NCBI GenBank assembly: GCA_027382625.1
Contig: JAJKFJ010023636.1
Coordinates: 1 to 21,060, forward strand
DNA: 21,060 nt
Source: Tetmemena sp. SeJ-2015
Taxonomy: Eukaryota; Ciliophora; Spirotrichea; Sporadotrichida; Oxytrichidae
Reading direction: 5' to 3'
Part shown: positions 1-8,991 of the stretch, piece after piece
How the letters are laid out: every line of letters begins with the position of its first letter
How positions within the stretch are numbered: position 1 is the stretch's first letter
Position numbers and translations under genes: made by a program
Notes under the pieces: generated by a model
What the model was told of the DNA's origin: nothing
Databases searched by the model: none
Seen by the model: only the letters and a program-made list of their open reading frames with translations

Positions 1-1
1 T

Positions 2-3000
2 AAATTCCACCTAGATTTAAACTCGGTTTTCAACTGTGACTATCTCCACATGCTACAAATGGACTCCAGCTGTAGAAAGGTCAACGGAAACTAGAATTTT
101 AAAAAACAAAGCTGAAAACATAATATCCTCTTTATACTTTATTTCTTATCTTGATGCTTTAGGTATTGACCACAAATGAGGATAATAAAGACTTGATGAT
201 TGACAACACTTAGAGAGCAGAGAATCTTTAAAACACTTCCATTTCACTAAACCACTTGACAGTCAAGTCCACACTCTCTTTGAGGTAGAACGAGTTGAAA
301 ATTCTGAGAACTTTCAAGATTGACTTCAACGTGTATCAGAATCTAAAGACTGACGATGAGAAGCGGACTTACTTGATCAGTAAGATGGAGGAGGACATCA
401 AGGATAATTTGGAAAGCATAAATAAAAGCCTCAAAACTAAGTAAAGCTAATATGAGGAGAATCAAAGTAAAATCTTGGGTCAGCCTATCCCACTTAAAGA
501 CACATATCCTTGGCTCAAAATAGACACTATTGCTTAGTTACAATTCAATTTAAGAATGGTTAATTTTAAAAAGCCTATTATCTACCAGAGAATTTAATGA
601 TTATTTTTAGCTTGATAAATTAAATTACAAACTTAAAAGTCTCTTGGAATAACAACCCTGACCTTTAGCCCAAGCTGAAGCAGAAGCTTATGGAGACTTA
701 TTAAACATTGGTAAGAAGAAAATTCGCTCTTTCTTAGTAATTTGGTTATAGCAAGTGAAAGATAGACTGGAGAGAAACAAGGCAGAGCACACAGCTGATA
801 AGTCCTTCCATGATAAGTACACAGGCTCTCTCTTTAATAAGTATGGAGGCAATAACTCACTTAAACTGAGTCCCTTCGAAGCACATGAGCAGTTTGTGTC
901 TATGGTGGATTCAATCAAGTTCATCATCCCTTCTTTTGCAAACACAGTCGCAAATTCTGACAAGCATCTGATGAGCAAGAGCAGATCAACTATGAGTCTT
1001 TAGTAAAACACAGACTCAAATGAATTGAAGAAGCATCAGAAGCATTCATCAAATAATCTAAAACTGCCTGACTCTTAAACTAAATACTCAAAGTTAACTA
1101 ATTAAATGAAATTGGAATTAAAATTGATTTGTATTGCTAAAGTTAAGTTAGAAGGTGTTGGTGAGTGGAGCTAACCTGAGGGCTGCTCTGAACTCAACCT
1201 TCAAGTAATTCATCTCAGCCTACACGGAGTTACATGATGAGCAGTAGAAAATACTCAACCCAGAGAAGTCAGGCAGATTCCTCTCCACAAGATTAGTCTC
1301 GATTAATAAGCAAAGACTACTCACCAGTAATCAAGAAAACTAGCAGAGTCACTCATCAACTAATCTGAAGGCTTCTTAATCCACACAAATGCTAAATCAA
1401 ATCAATGAAGAACTTAAATTAAGCTTACTCATATTTTATTAACCGTTTTCCAGTCCGTCCCAGGTGAAGACAGCAAAGAGCGGATACAAAGAGAAGTTCA
1501 ATTGGACAAAGGATTAGGAAAGACAGTACAAAGAATACAGAAAGCAGATGAAACGCAACCTAACAAAGCAAACAAACTTCGAGGCCTGGGACAGAGTGAT
1601 GGAGGGAGCTTTCAGCAGAGTCTTCTCAAAATTTGGAGAGAACAATAACAGTCAGCAGGTGGTGGAGATAATCCAAGATCTCAAGCGCATGAATTTCGAG
1701 CAAGTCAATCATGTAAGCATCACTCTTCATTCTCTTACTCTAATCAAATTGCATCTTTATAGTTCCTGTCAACCTTGCAAGAACTGAACGACTGCGTGGA
1801 CAAGAATGAGTTTCAGTCTGAGGTGGATAGGATAGCACCTGAGGTGCTTCACAAAGTGGAGGTGGAGCTCGCAGATAGGATATTGAACGAGTACCAATAG
1901 CAAAAGGAGGCAATCAGAGAGGCAAGATACTAGTACCTGCAAGCTAAGCGAAAGGAGATCGCAGGCAAGGTCGAAGATAAGATCAGGGAGGAAGAGAAGG
2001 CAAGGGACAAGGAAAAGAACAAGAAGGAGAACATCAAGTTCGTGAAGAGGATCAAGATTATCCTGAGAGGCATTGAGAAGAAGCTCATTAACATCAAGGA
2101 GAGGAAGGTCACCAAGCATGATGAACTCTACAAGGAGTATAGACACTGGAAGAAGAAGGTAAAGAAGCCTGAGCTCCTCAACATGAATCCAGCCAAAGGC
2201 CCAATAAAGATCTATTTTTCTCATTTAAGAACAACGAGGCTTAAGTGAACTAGATGGTGTTCTCGTTCTTTCAATCGGACAAGGGAGTGGTGAAACCTTT
2301 GAAATTCGACCCAAACCAGCCTGAGGTGTTCTTCTAACAGAAGTATACGGGTGGGCCTGACTTCATAGACAAGAACCTCATGCCTCTACCTGACCCTTCA
2401 CACAAGGACAACAGACCCTCTTTTGTAAAACTGGGTATCCTTTAAAAAGCAGCTAGGATGATTCAGAAGACCTACAGACGCTACAAAAGAAGAAAGGACT
2501 AAACTTTTATAGATGTCTTTAGAAAGATCTTAGTAATTCGGATAATCATTTATTAGGCGCTTAAGGAGAGTGAAAAGCAGCAGTTCGGAAGGGGAAATGG
2601 GAGACAGAGAAAAGTGCAGATGGATGAAGCAAGGGAACTCCACAAGAGGAAGACGCTTTCCATGGAGGCAATTGTCCAAGAACAGCTTAATAAAAATGCC
2701 GCACTTGCTGGCCAGATAAACCTTCAAATATTAAGAGGATATCAATAATTCTATTTTTGAGAATTTTATATGGAATTAGAGACTTCTTGATCAAGGAGAA
2801 GGACAAGAGAGAAGAAAAGAGGTCACATGCAGGGTAGCTAAACATGGACAAAAAGGATTTCAAACTTAAGAAGATTCAGAATGATAGACTTGACTCGGCC
2901 CGTAGTTTAAACCAGAGTAGTTTATTTTCCTCTTAAGTTAAGCGAGTAGGAACATATCATCAAGCAAACTTGGATAGCAAACTCTAAGTTCTAAGAAAAG

Positions 3001-4237
3001 CTTTGAGACTCTTCACATCAAGTCTGAAGAAAATGAGGAGATGAAGAGCGTTTCAGATTTGGAAGGTTCTTCTCAAAGCTCAGGGTTTTCCGATTCCTCT
3101 TCTTAGAAATCAGACTCTGACCAATCTAACTCTAGCAGTATAAGTTTTTATGTAATAGAATTAGCAGTGAAGGTGAGAAGCATGCTAAGACAAAAACCAA
3201 ATAAGTTAAACTACAAATCGAAGACATCTCTGAGAGCAGAGCCTCCTCAAATTTTATTTGTTATTCACTTAATGATAACACAACTGACGATAGCTGCACT
3301 GATAGAACTCAGTAATCAAAGAACAATTAAAAAAGGAGAAGCATACAAATAAACTTCCATTACTTATATTTTTAGAAAGAGGCCAGTCAAGCACAATGAA
3401 TTTGAGTTCAAGGCCTTCAGTTTCTTGTAAGAAATTATCAAAGTTAAAAATCTTTTTAGCATTAAACCGCAAGACAACTTGATCTATTTTTGAAGTAACA
3501 TTTTAATCTATATGCAGAGTGGAGGTAGTGAAAAACTTTTTGAGAACAGGTTCCTGGGGCCAGTTTGTGATAGGCAGTAGTTTAATCCAACACTGGAGCC
3601 CAACAAAAAGAAAAGAGCAAGGAAGTGTGAGCTGACTGCAAGATAGGACAACGTTATCAAATGCGCCAAGATTAATAACGTCACTTATGTAAGAAGATTA
3701 TCTTAAATAGAACCCTTCATACTCATTAGCAGTCTTTATTGATATCCAACTATAGATAATGAAAAATAAGGACATTTTAACTACGAATGATTTGAATGTG
3801 CGAGATGAGAATAACAATACAGCCCTCTACTATGCAGTGTCAAACTCTTACTACGAGGTCACGAAGGTGCTTTTAGACTTGGGTGCTAATGTAAATTTGA
3901 AGAACTCGCTTGGCAACACCTGCCTGCACAAAGCCTTCATGACAAGGAACATGCTCATAATCAATCTCCTTCTCAATAAAGATGCAGACCTCACTATTCT
4001 TAATGAACATAAAAGCATATTCATTAAGCTTGTATAATAAATGACTTCCTACAGGCACCTTTGTACTTTGCAAGCTAGAAGATGATAAACGAACTTGGAT
4101 TGAGTAAGTGGGTTGCTCACTATTTGAATTACAAGGACTTCGAATGCAACTTCACTGAAATAGAGGAGGTCAAGAAAGACCTACAGCAACAGGAAGTGGT
4201 GAACAAGAGAATGGCTCACAGAATCAAATACTTTTGA
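2..4237 (+). CDS. IQ-motif, coiled-coil and ankyrin-repeat protein (3' part, germline copy with small IESs)
   Basis: The gene starts before the window and ends at TGA 4235-4237; TAA/TAG are read as Gln. After removing introns 80-162, 559-610, 711-751, 1713-1762, 3689-3755 and 4032-4054 and eight small IESs, about 1,229 residues remain in one frame. A long Lys/Glu-rich, probably coiled-coil stretch lies near 1860-2200 (EEEKARDKEKNKKEN). An IQ calmodulin-binding motif (ARMIQKTYRRYKRR) is at about 2452-2496, near visible residue 715. A Ser/Asp-rich linker follows near 3040-3140. Two to three ankyrin repeats lie at 3790-4110 with 33-residue spacing (TALYYA, LLDLGANVN, TCLHKA). The likely role is a calmodulin-binding scaffold, perhaps cytoskeletal, by inference only; I do not recognise the exact family. 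The unspliced DNA has several in-frame TGAs and frameshifts, all removed by the proposed excisions. Confidence 0.85.
80..162 (+). other. Intron, 83 nt
   Basis: It begins GTCAAC and ends GCTTTAG in phase 0. The upstream frame would hit TGA at 113-115 if it were retained. AGGT occurs at both junctions, so an IES with an AGGT pointer would remove the same length. Confidence 0.6.
559..610 (+). other. Intron, 52 nt
   Basis: Phase-0 GT-AG intron ending TTTTTAG. It removes an in-frame TGA near 598. It joins FNLRM to LDKLNYKL. Confidence 0.6.
659..671 (+). other. IES, 13 bp, pointer CCC
   Basis: CCC is repeated at 656-658 and 669-671, and the intervening DNA holds an in-frame TGA. Dropping one repeat plus the insert joins LLEQQP to KLKQKL. 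No GT-AG intron fits at this point. Confidence 0.65.
711..751 (+). other. Intron, 41 nt
   Basis: Strong GTAAGA donor and GGTTATAG acceptor, phase 0. It joins METYQTL to QVKDRLERN. Confidence 0.75.
1098..1146 (+). other. IES, 49 bp, pointer AAAGTTAA
   Basis: The 8-bp repeat lies at 1090-1097 and 1139-1146. Excision shifts the frame from KYSKL directly into SQKVLVSGANLRAAL, which then stays open to the intron at 1713. A GT-AG intron at nearby bases does not give the right phase. Confidence 0.75.
1713..1762 (+). other. Intron, 50 nt
   Basis: Canonical GTAAGC donor and CTTTATAG acceptor in phase 0, joining NFEQVNH to FLSTLQEL. This is the clearest intron of the gene. Confidence 0.85.
2211..2230 (+). 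other. IES, 20 bp, pointer AAGA
   Basis: AAGA occurs at 2207-2210 and 2227-2230. Without excision the frame meets TGA at about 2246. With it, PAKGPIK joins NNEAQVNQMVF. The insert contains no GT, so a GT-AG intron cannot replace it here. Confidence 0.75.
2743..2771 (+). other. IES, 29 bp, pointer ATAT
   Basis: ATAT occurs at 2739-2742 and 2768-2771. Excision removes an in-frame TGA (2758-2760) and joins ILRGY to GIRDFLIKEKD. The insert lacks GT and so is not a spliceosomal intron. Confidence 0.8.
2921..2949 (+). other. IES, 29 bp, pointer GAGTAG
   Basis: GAGTAG occurs at 2915-2920 and 2944-2949. Excision joins ARSLNQS to RNISSSKLG and carries the frame into the Glu/Ser-rich stretch. Confidence 0.8.
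3140..3168 (+). other. IES, 29 bp, pointer TAGCAGT
   Basis: The 7-bp repeat lies at 3133-3139 and 3162-3168. Excision joins DQSNSSS to EGEKHAKTK in frame. Confidence 0.8.
3341..3377 (+). other. IES, 37 bp, pointer AGAA
   Basis: AGAA occurs at 3337-3340 and 3374-3377. Excision joins NNQKRR to KRPVKHNEFEF; without it the frame ends at a TGA near 3397. Confidence 0.7.
3488..3511 (+). other. IES, 24 bp, pointer ATCTAT
   Basis: ATCTAT occurs at 3482-3487 and 3506-3511. The 24-bp unit holds an in-frame TGA at 3491-3493. Excision joins PQDNLIY to MQSGGSEKL. No GT lies between the join and the TGA, so a GT-AG intron cannot explain it. Confidence 0.8.
3689..3755 (+). other. Intron, 67 nt
   Basis: GTAAGA donor and CAACTATAG acceptor, phase 0. 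It removes an in-frame TGA and joins NNVTY to IMKNKDIL, just before the ankyrin repeats. Confidence 0.75.
4032..4054 (+). other. Putative 23-nt intron in the ankyrin region
   Basis: GTATAA donor and TCCTACAG acceptor. Removal joins the second ankyrin repeat (NEHKSIFIKL) in frame to APLYFASQ. The 33-residue repeat spacing would fit better if about four further residues were absent, so an IES with slightly different boundaries is an alternative. Confidence 0.5.
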
Positions 4238-4437
4238 ATCATTTGAAGCAGCGGATTTTTTCTTAATTTCCATTTAAATCTAACTTTTGGAACTTAACTT
4301 GACATTTAAGTTTAATATATAAGGATGAGATAGAGAGAGAATAAGAAATTGAATTACTACATTTATACTGAGAAGAGAAAGATCGACTAAGAATTAAGGA
4401 AATAGAATATACACAAGATATAAAAGCCAAAGATCGG
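4238..4437. other. Convergent intergenic spacer
   Basis: About 200 bp between the TGA of the plus-strand ankyrin gene and the TGA of the minus-strand zinc-ribbon copy I. It is AT-rich and no supported gene is seen. Confidence 0.6.
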
Positions 4438-5373
4438 TCAATCTGTTAATATCATTTCCTCTTCTAATGAACCAAAGCCGAATAAGAAGTCGGATTAGTT
4501 ATCTCTTTCTCGTCTTCTTTCTTCTTCTAAACTCTAGAAATTCATATCCACACTTGGCTCTTATTCTTCTTCCTCCTCTTCAATTTCCTCGTTTTCATCT
4601 TCGCTTTCTCTTGAATTCTATACCTCAAAAACTTATGAAAATATTTGCCAAGTTATATTTAAAATTTAAATGAGACTCATTAGAAATATAATATAATTTC
4701 ATAAACTTGATGTTCTTATAAATGTGAGAGTAGCCTACTTTGGTCAAAGGTTAGCAAAAATTCATAAAAAGACTTGAATTCATTTTATTCTTTCTCTTCC
4801 TCATTTTGAGAATAGTTTTAATTCTATACCAACATTGGCATTTCATTTCTTTGAGTTTAAGCATTTGAGGTATCATAATATCTCAAAGAGCTGTTTAGAT
4901 TTCTAGCTCTACTTTCTTCTGCTTAACTTTAATTGCTCTAAGAGGCAGTAAACAATAAGGTTAAAATTATATGTCTTAGTGTTTGAATACAGATCGAGAT
5001 TTCATTAAAATAAAATATGTCGGACAGATTACAAAATATGTTTACTACTATTACTGTCTCTTAAGTTTGAGTGTACTTAATTTCAACATTGTGATTCAAA
5101 ATCAACTTCATAAGACGATTCCTCTCTCGAATTATTTTGGCTGCTCCTCTAATAGTGCTAGATTTCTTCTCTAAATTACGTTTAATTACTGTGGATGCCT
5201 TCATCTTAAGGATTAGCAAGCTCCATTTGCTATTCTTCCTGGGTTGAAAAGGGAAAACACCTCAGCGTTATATAGTAGTAGTTGCTCCAATCACCCACCT
5301 CTAACTTGTAAAGAGTTTTGCTCTTTCCATTTTAAGACCAACATATAATCTCATCCTCTTCCCCATCTTCTCA
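4438..5373 (-). CDS. C-terminal part of zinc-ribbon family copy I
   Basis: Reading runs right to left and ends at TGA (complement of 4438-4440). It begins with an acidic EDGEEDEIICW, then LYKLEVGDW and a YYYITLRCFPFS block, a Gln/Ser/Glu-rich linker, FYEFLLTFDQS, and a strongly acidic tail (ENEEIEEEEEEQEP) with a hydrophobic end (DFLFGFGSL). YYYITLRCFPFS aligns with YYYMSIKTRPFS of copy II and YFYMQIKTSPY of copy III, so this is the C-terminal half of the same family, belonging with the zinc-ribbon segments at 5700-6141. A 169-nt intron (4938-5106, GTTGAT...CTCTTAG, phase 0) and a 38-bp IES (4658-4695) are needed. No start codon is visible; the joint to the upstream segment is unresolved. The function of the acidic tail is unknown. 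Confidence 0.7.
4658..4695 (-). other. IES, 38 bp, pointer TATA
   Basis: TATA at 4654-4657 and 4692-4695. Excision removes a TGA at 4677-4679 (complement) and joins QEHQVYEII to TWQIFSQVFEV. The repeat is short and AT-only, so the exact boundary is uncertain. Confidence 0.55.
4938..5106 (-). other. Intron (or IES), 169 nt
   Basis: Reading leftward it starts GTTGAT and ends GCCTCTTAG in phase 0, removing a TGA (complement of 5083-5085). It joins REESSYE to SNQSQAEES, both Ser/Glu/Gln-rich. Confidence 0.55.
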
Positions 5374-5699
5374 CTTAAAAAAAATTACATAATTTATTTG
5401 AAGTAACTTATGTTTCTATATCTGATACTACTTTATCACAAAACTTTTAAATTGGAATGATTTTACAAGCTAATTTTAGAATAGATAATTTTTAAATATA
5501 AAATTATTTAAAGCTAAATAAGAATCTAATGAACTTATAAGATATTTATTTGAGATTTAAAATATTATTTTAATGTTTGCACTTGTACAAGACAGATAGT
5601 AAGCATTTCTTCAAAGCTAAAATTAATACAAAATTATTATTCACACTTTATGCTTGTATTATTATCCTGATATTAAGTTATTTAAAAATTAGCAAATCT
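5374..5699. other. AT-rich insert, probable IES between segments of copy I
   Basis: About 320 bp of very AT-rich DNA separates the zinc-ribbon segment from the C-terminal part of copy I. By alignment with the sister copies the two belong together. I could not find a pointer that restores the frame. Confidence 0.45.
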
Positions 5700-6141
5700 G
5701 AACAAATTTAAAGCTAAGCGAGGCTGAATCCTATTAAAAGGCACTCAGTGAAGGCATTTGGAGCACTTCTATCTGTGCAGCAAACTATTTAATGCAAACT
5801 CTTCCACTTCTTCCTATTCAGTATAATTAACTTATTTAAAGTTCTTAAAAACAACATTTTTCTTTATTATCAATGTGAAAATTTCTTAATTCAAGATAAA
5901 TTTAAAAGAATTATAGGTTTTTAAAGTTCTTAAATGTCCAATTATTTATTGTTTCTATCATGATAATTTATATTTTTGAAAGTATAGCCAAGATGGATGG
6001 GCCTAGACTTATTGTAAGCTGTACATTGTTCGTTTTGGCATTTCCCATATAAGGAGACCCCTCTTTTAAGTTTTGAGAGTCGCTCGGAAGATGGTCTTAA
6101 CTGGAACATTATAATGAATAAATGGGCTTTTCCCTTAATAA
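5700..6141 (-). pseudogene. Zinc-ribbon segments of family copy I, with an in-frame TGA
   Basis: Two segments (about 6141-5981 and 5825-5700) read right to left. The first has LYGKCQNEQCTAYNK then IHLGYT; after the IES at 5826-5986 it continues EQEEVEEFALNSLLHRQKCSKC. The CxxxxC...CxxC pattern is a probable zinc ribbon, shared with copies II-IV and, from memory, with a ciliate family carrying GLNxxGxCxNxxCxA and CPxC. Directly after KCSKC a TGA stands where copy IV has a codon (LH-TGA-VPFNRIQPRLA against GNSISYADISPKLA). The frame is otherwise conserved, which suggests a nonsense mutation. Alternatively an unseen IES or DNA rearrangement removes it. An upstream Met (MFQLRPSS) is present, but the true start is not known. 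Confidence 0.6.
5826..5986 (-). other. IES, 161 bp, pointer TATACT
   Basis: AGTATA on the plus strand (TATACT in gene sense) at 5820-5825 and 5981-5986. Excision joins IHLGYT to EQEEVEEF in frame, matching LGYTTDEEEF of copy IV. The insert is strongly AT-rich. Confidence 0.8.
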
Positions 6142-6490
6142 GAAGAAGATATCTTTAAAATTTAATTTTCCTACTTTAAAGAAGCGTAATTTGTTTTACA
6201 ATCAAGATTTATATTTTTATAAAATACAATCAATATACTTATTCAATGAAAAAGTATATTTAAAAACTAATAAAATATCATCAAATGAACATCTTTAATA
6301 AATTTATGATTTAATTAAGTTGAAAGATCTCACATTATATTGTATAAAGGAACAAATATAAGTAAGTATAAATTAATTCAGTTCATTCATTAGAACGAAT
6401 ATAGGAATTACAAGGAAAAGAAATTAATAGCGAGGTTTTTATTGAAATTAGATTAGCACATACTTGTTCATCGCATATACATTTACAAAT

Positions 6491-7870
6491 TCAAAGAATG
6501 TGAATGCAATGATCAGAGTCCTCCCCTGTTAAGTCTTCCTCATTTCCTTTTGAAATAATCTGTCTGAGTTCCTTAATACTACTATCCATGAATTATTTGG
6601 CATTAGCAGCCTTTTTCTTATCAGAGGATTTGAGGTCACGTTTCTTAGCTGGAATATTTTTTAGAATGAGTTCGATCTTCTGGGCTGCTTCTAAGCATAT
6701 ACTCTGCATTTTATCTACAGAAGATCCATTAGAGAAGGGCCTTGTTTTAATTGACATGTAGTAGTAAATCTCCCTCTCTCCATCCATGAACTTCAAATAT
6801 TTGTTATTCAAAGAAACCAAATTAAAATTAAACATTAAATAAAGCATGTGCAGTATTAATATCGTAATTAATTCAGAATGACTTAAAAATAATATAGTTC
6901 ACTCAATTTGTTTGATACACACTGGTTCAGTATTTATTAAGGAGTAATTTTGTGCATTTGTCTTTATTGATTTATTTTTCTCCAAACTATTATTTTATTA
7001 GCTCCTTCATATTAATTTTTATCACAATTTGACTTAAATTGGGGTAAAATAAATATATAAATAGCATTAAACTAAAATTTTCATAATTTTCCAGAATAAA
7101 TTAAATTTTGAGAATATATTTCTAGAATATGTTGTTTATATAATTTAAGATAAGATGTGTATTTATTACGAAATTAATGTAGAAATCTATTTTTGGATGA
7201 TCGTCGGGAGCCTTATCCTTAATTTCAACTTCTTCACCCTTCGTTGTTAAGGCTTCTATCTCGAAATGACATTCGATGAATAAAAGTGATCTATATATAT
7301 TTAATTATTAATTTATTAGAAAATAATTTTTGTATTATTTTTAGAATTTTTTTTATAAATTATTAAAGATCTGATCGTCTTGTGATCGATTCTAGCCTTG
7401 CACGCCGGGCAGTTTTACTTATGAATAATGTGGCTTATTTCAAACTTCTGAGACCCATAACAAATTTCAACAATTAATGCACTTTTGAGGACATTTATAT
7501 TTTAAAGTAAAATCATTTTAGTTTTCTTTCATTCATTTAAAACTAAAGCTTCGGATATCAATAAAATAAACAAAGGCCTACTTTTATGGCTACCTATTTC
7601 TAGAATGCTATGCACTTGGAGTTATTGCATGTCGCCTAAAAATTTAGGCCGGGGGCAATTACACAGTAAGGTGGAGCTTGAACTGCGCACTAAAAGATTT
7701 TCTTGTTATTGAGCTTTATAAAGTCCAGATGCCTGAAGCCACCTCCTGTTTCCATTCACTTACTTGATTGTGACTTTAATCTTAGCGATAATGAAATTAA
7801 GAGGGTTCTAAAGATTAACTACTAAAGATACAGAAAGGGACGCTAATTTGATCAAGATCCTTTAGGAAAC
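6491..7870 (-). CDS. Zinc-ribbon family copy II (four segments, three IESs)
   Basis: Segments in gene order: about 7870-7569, 7464-7368, 7292-7171 and 6825-6491. Joined reading gives LDFIKLNNKKIF, APGLNFQATCNNSKCIAF, VGLC-YGSQKFEISH, NCPACKARIDHKTIRS-LLFIECHFEIEAL, DKAPDDH, then YLKFMDGEREIYYYM, CLEAAQKIELIL and an acidic C-terminus ending at TGA (complement of 6491-6493). The CxxxxC and CPxC pairs form a likely zinc ribbon. The role is unknown. TAG/TAA codons are read as Gln. The 5' part is ambiguous: KDLDQISVPF near 7850 resembles RDLDYLRSH of copy III but lies in another frame from LDFIKL, so an intron near 7755-7830 is likely. No convincing start codon is placed. The open frame across three joins supports an intact copy. 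Confidence 0.8.
6826..7177 (-). other. IES, 352 bp, pointer AAATTAA
   Basis: AAATTAA at 6819-6825 and 7171-7177. Excision joins the DKAPDDHPKIDFYIN part in phase to LVSLNNKYLKFMDG, paralleling the joint in copy III. The pointer is AT-only; neighbouring AT-rich positions could serve. Confidence 0.65.
7293..7372 (-). other. IES, 80 bp, pointer GATCT
   Basis: GATCT (AGATC in gene sense) at 7288-7292 and 7368-7372. Excision joins HKTIRS to LLFIECHFEIE. Copy III reads straight through the same place (HTTIRSLTFYRCYYEVD) with no insert, which supports the exact join. Confidence 0.9.
7465..7574 (-). other. IES, 110 bp, pointer AACAAA
   Basis: AACAAA (TTTGTT in gene sense) at 7459-7464 and 7569-7574. 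Excision joins VAIKVGLC to YGSQKFEISH in frame, giving a Cys-to-Cys spacing equal to that of copy IV. Confidence 0.85.
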
Positions 7871-8991
7871 TATTTATTCTTAATATAAAATGCTACACAC
7901 TCAATTCAAAAATATTTTTTTTCCATTTTATGTTATTTTTATTGCCTTTTCAACGAGAGTAATTGGTGTGTATAATAAATTCATTAAACTCTACAAGTGT
8001 ATGCAATGAGAATTGATTTCTCAATATCTTTTTAATTTTTAATATTTCGATTTGAAATTCACTTATTAAATTTACGATTTACTTTATAATTTTTGTGAAT
8101 GCATCTTAGACTAATTTTTTTATAATTCTCTTCCATTCACTTTAGCTTCAAATTATTATAATTAAGACAAAAATTTAAAAATTTAAAATCTTGCCGTAAA
8201 GTTTTATTCGCATGAATTCCAAAATTATCTTAACTTTGGAACATATGAAAGCTATTTGTTATATTTAAACAAAAATTAATAGGATAAATAGGTCCAATAT
8301 TTGTGGCTAATTCATTAAATGATGGTTTTGTATTTATAGAAAAAATAAAAGCAATTTTCCAATTTTGTATATCCATAGAAATTTATAAGACAATAGATTT
8401 TAAAAAAGTGATGAAATTATTTGTATTTTAGAATTTTAAATGAAAGTCTTTTGGTTAAAATTTTTGAACTCTAGTTGTCAGAGGGATTAGTTTTATTGAA
8501 ATAATTAGTTTGACAAGTGACTGATAAATTTAATCATACATTTTTTATTGTATTGCTTTCTTTTTAAAACAAAACTTACTGTTTTTTATTATTATAAATT
8601 TAAATCATTGTCCTTTTAGTCTTATTTATTTAATTAATTTAATATCCTCTCCCAAAAGATATTTATCTTAACTTATATTTCTACATAATCCTTAATAAAT
8701 AAGAATTCAATCTATCTATCTCAATTAAAATGAAAATTAACTTAATAATATTGATTAAATTAATTCTATTCAGTTTTATTGTATTTTTTTTTTAAATAAA
8801 ATTTTATTATAAAATAGTCCAATTGATTGATTGATAATAAATTCTTGCTTAATTTGCATAAGAATAAGTAAGAAGAATTAATTTCTTTATATTAGTCTAG
8901 TAACTTGCTTAAAGAAAAACTGATAATACTTTTATAAAAATTACTTAAGAAATATATAGAAAGAACACCCGTTATTAGTAAATGTATTCAG
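7871..8991. other. AT-rich spacer without a supported gene
   Basis: About 1.1 kb of very AT-rich DNA between copies II and III. No frame shows coding-like composition and no tRNA-like fold is seen. It may hold intergenic DNA or further eliminated sequence. Confidence 0.6.

Noticed and set aside
4325..4777. Plus-strand ORF of about 150 codons (ATG 4325, TGA 4777), Ser-rich, with a TATATAA just upstream
   Set aside because: It is antisense to the acidic Glu/Asp tail of zinc-ribbon copy I. The Ser/Leu run (TCT, CTT) is what the reverse of GAA/GAG codons gives, and the minus frame has the better protein character and family context.
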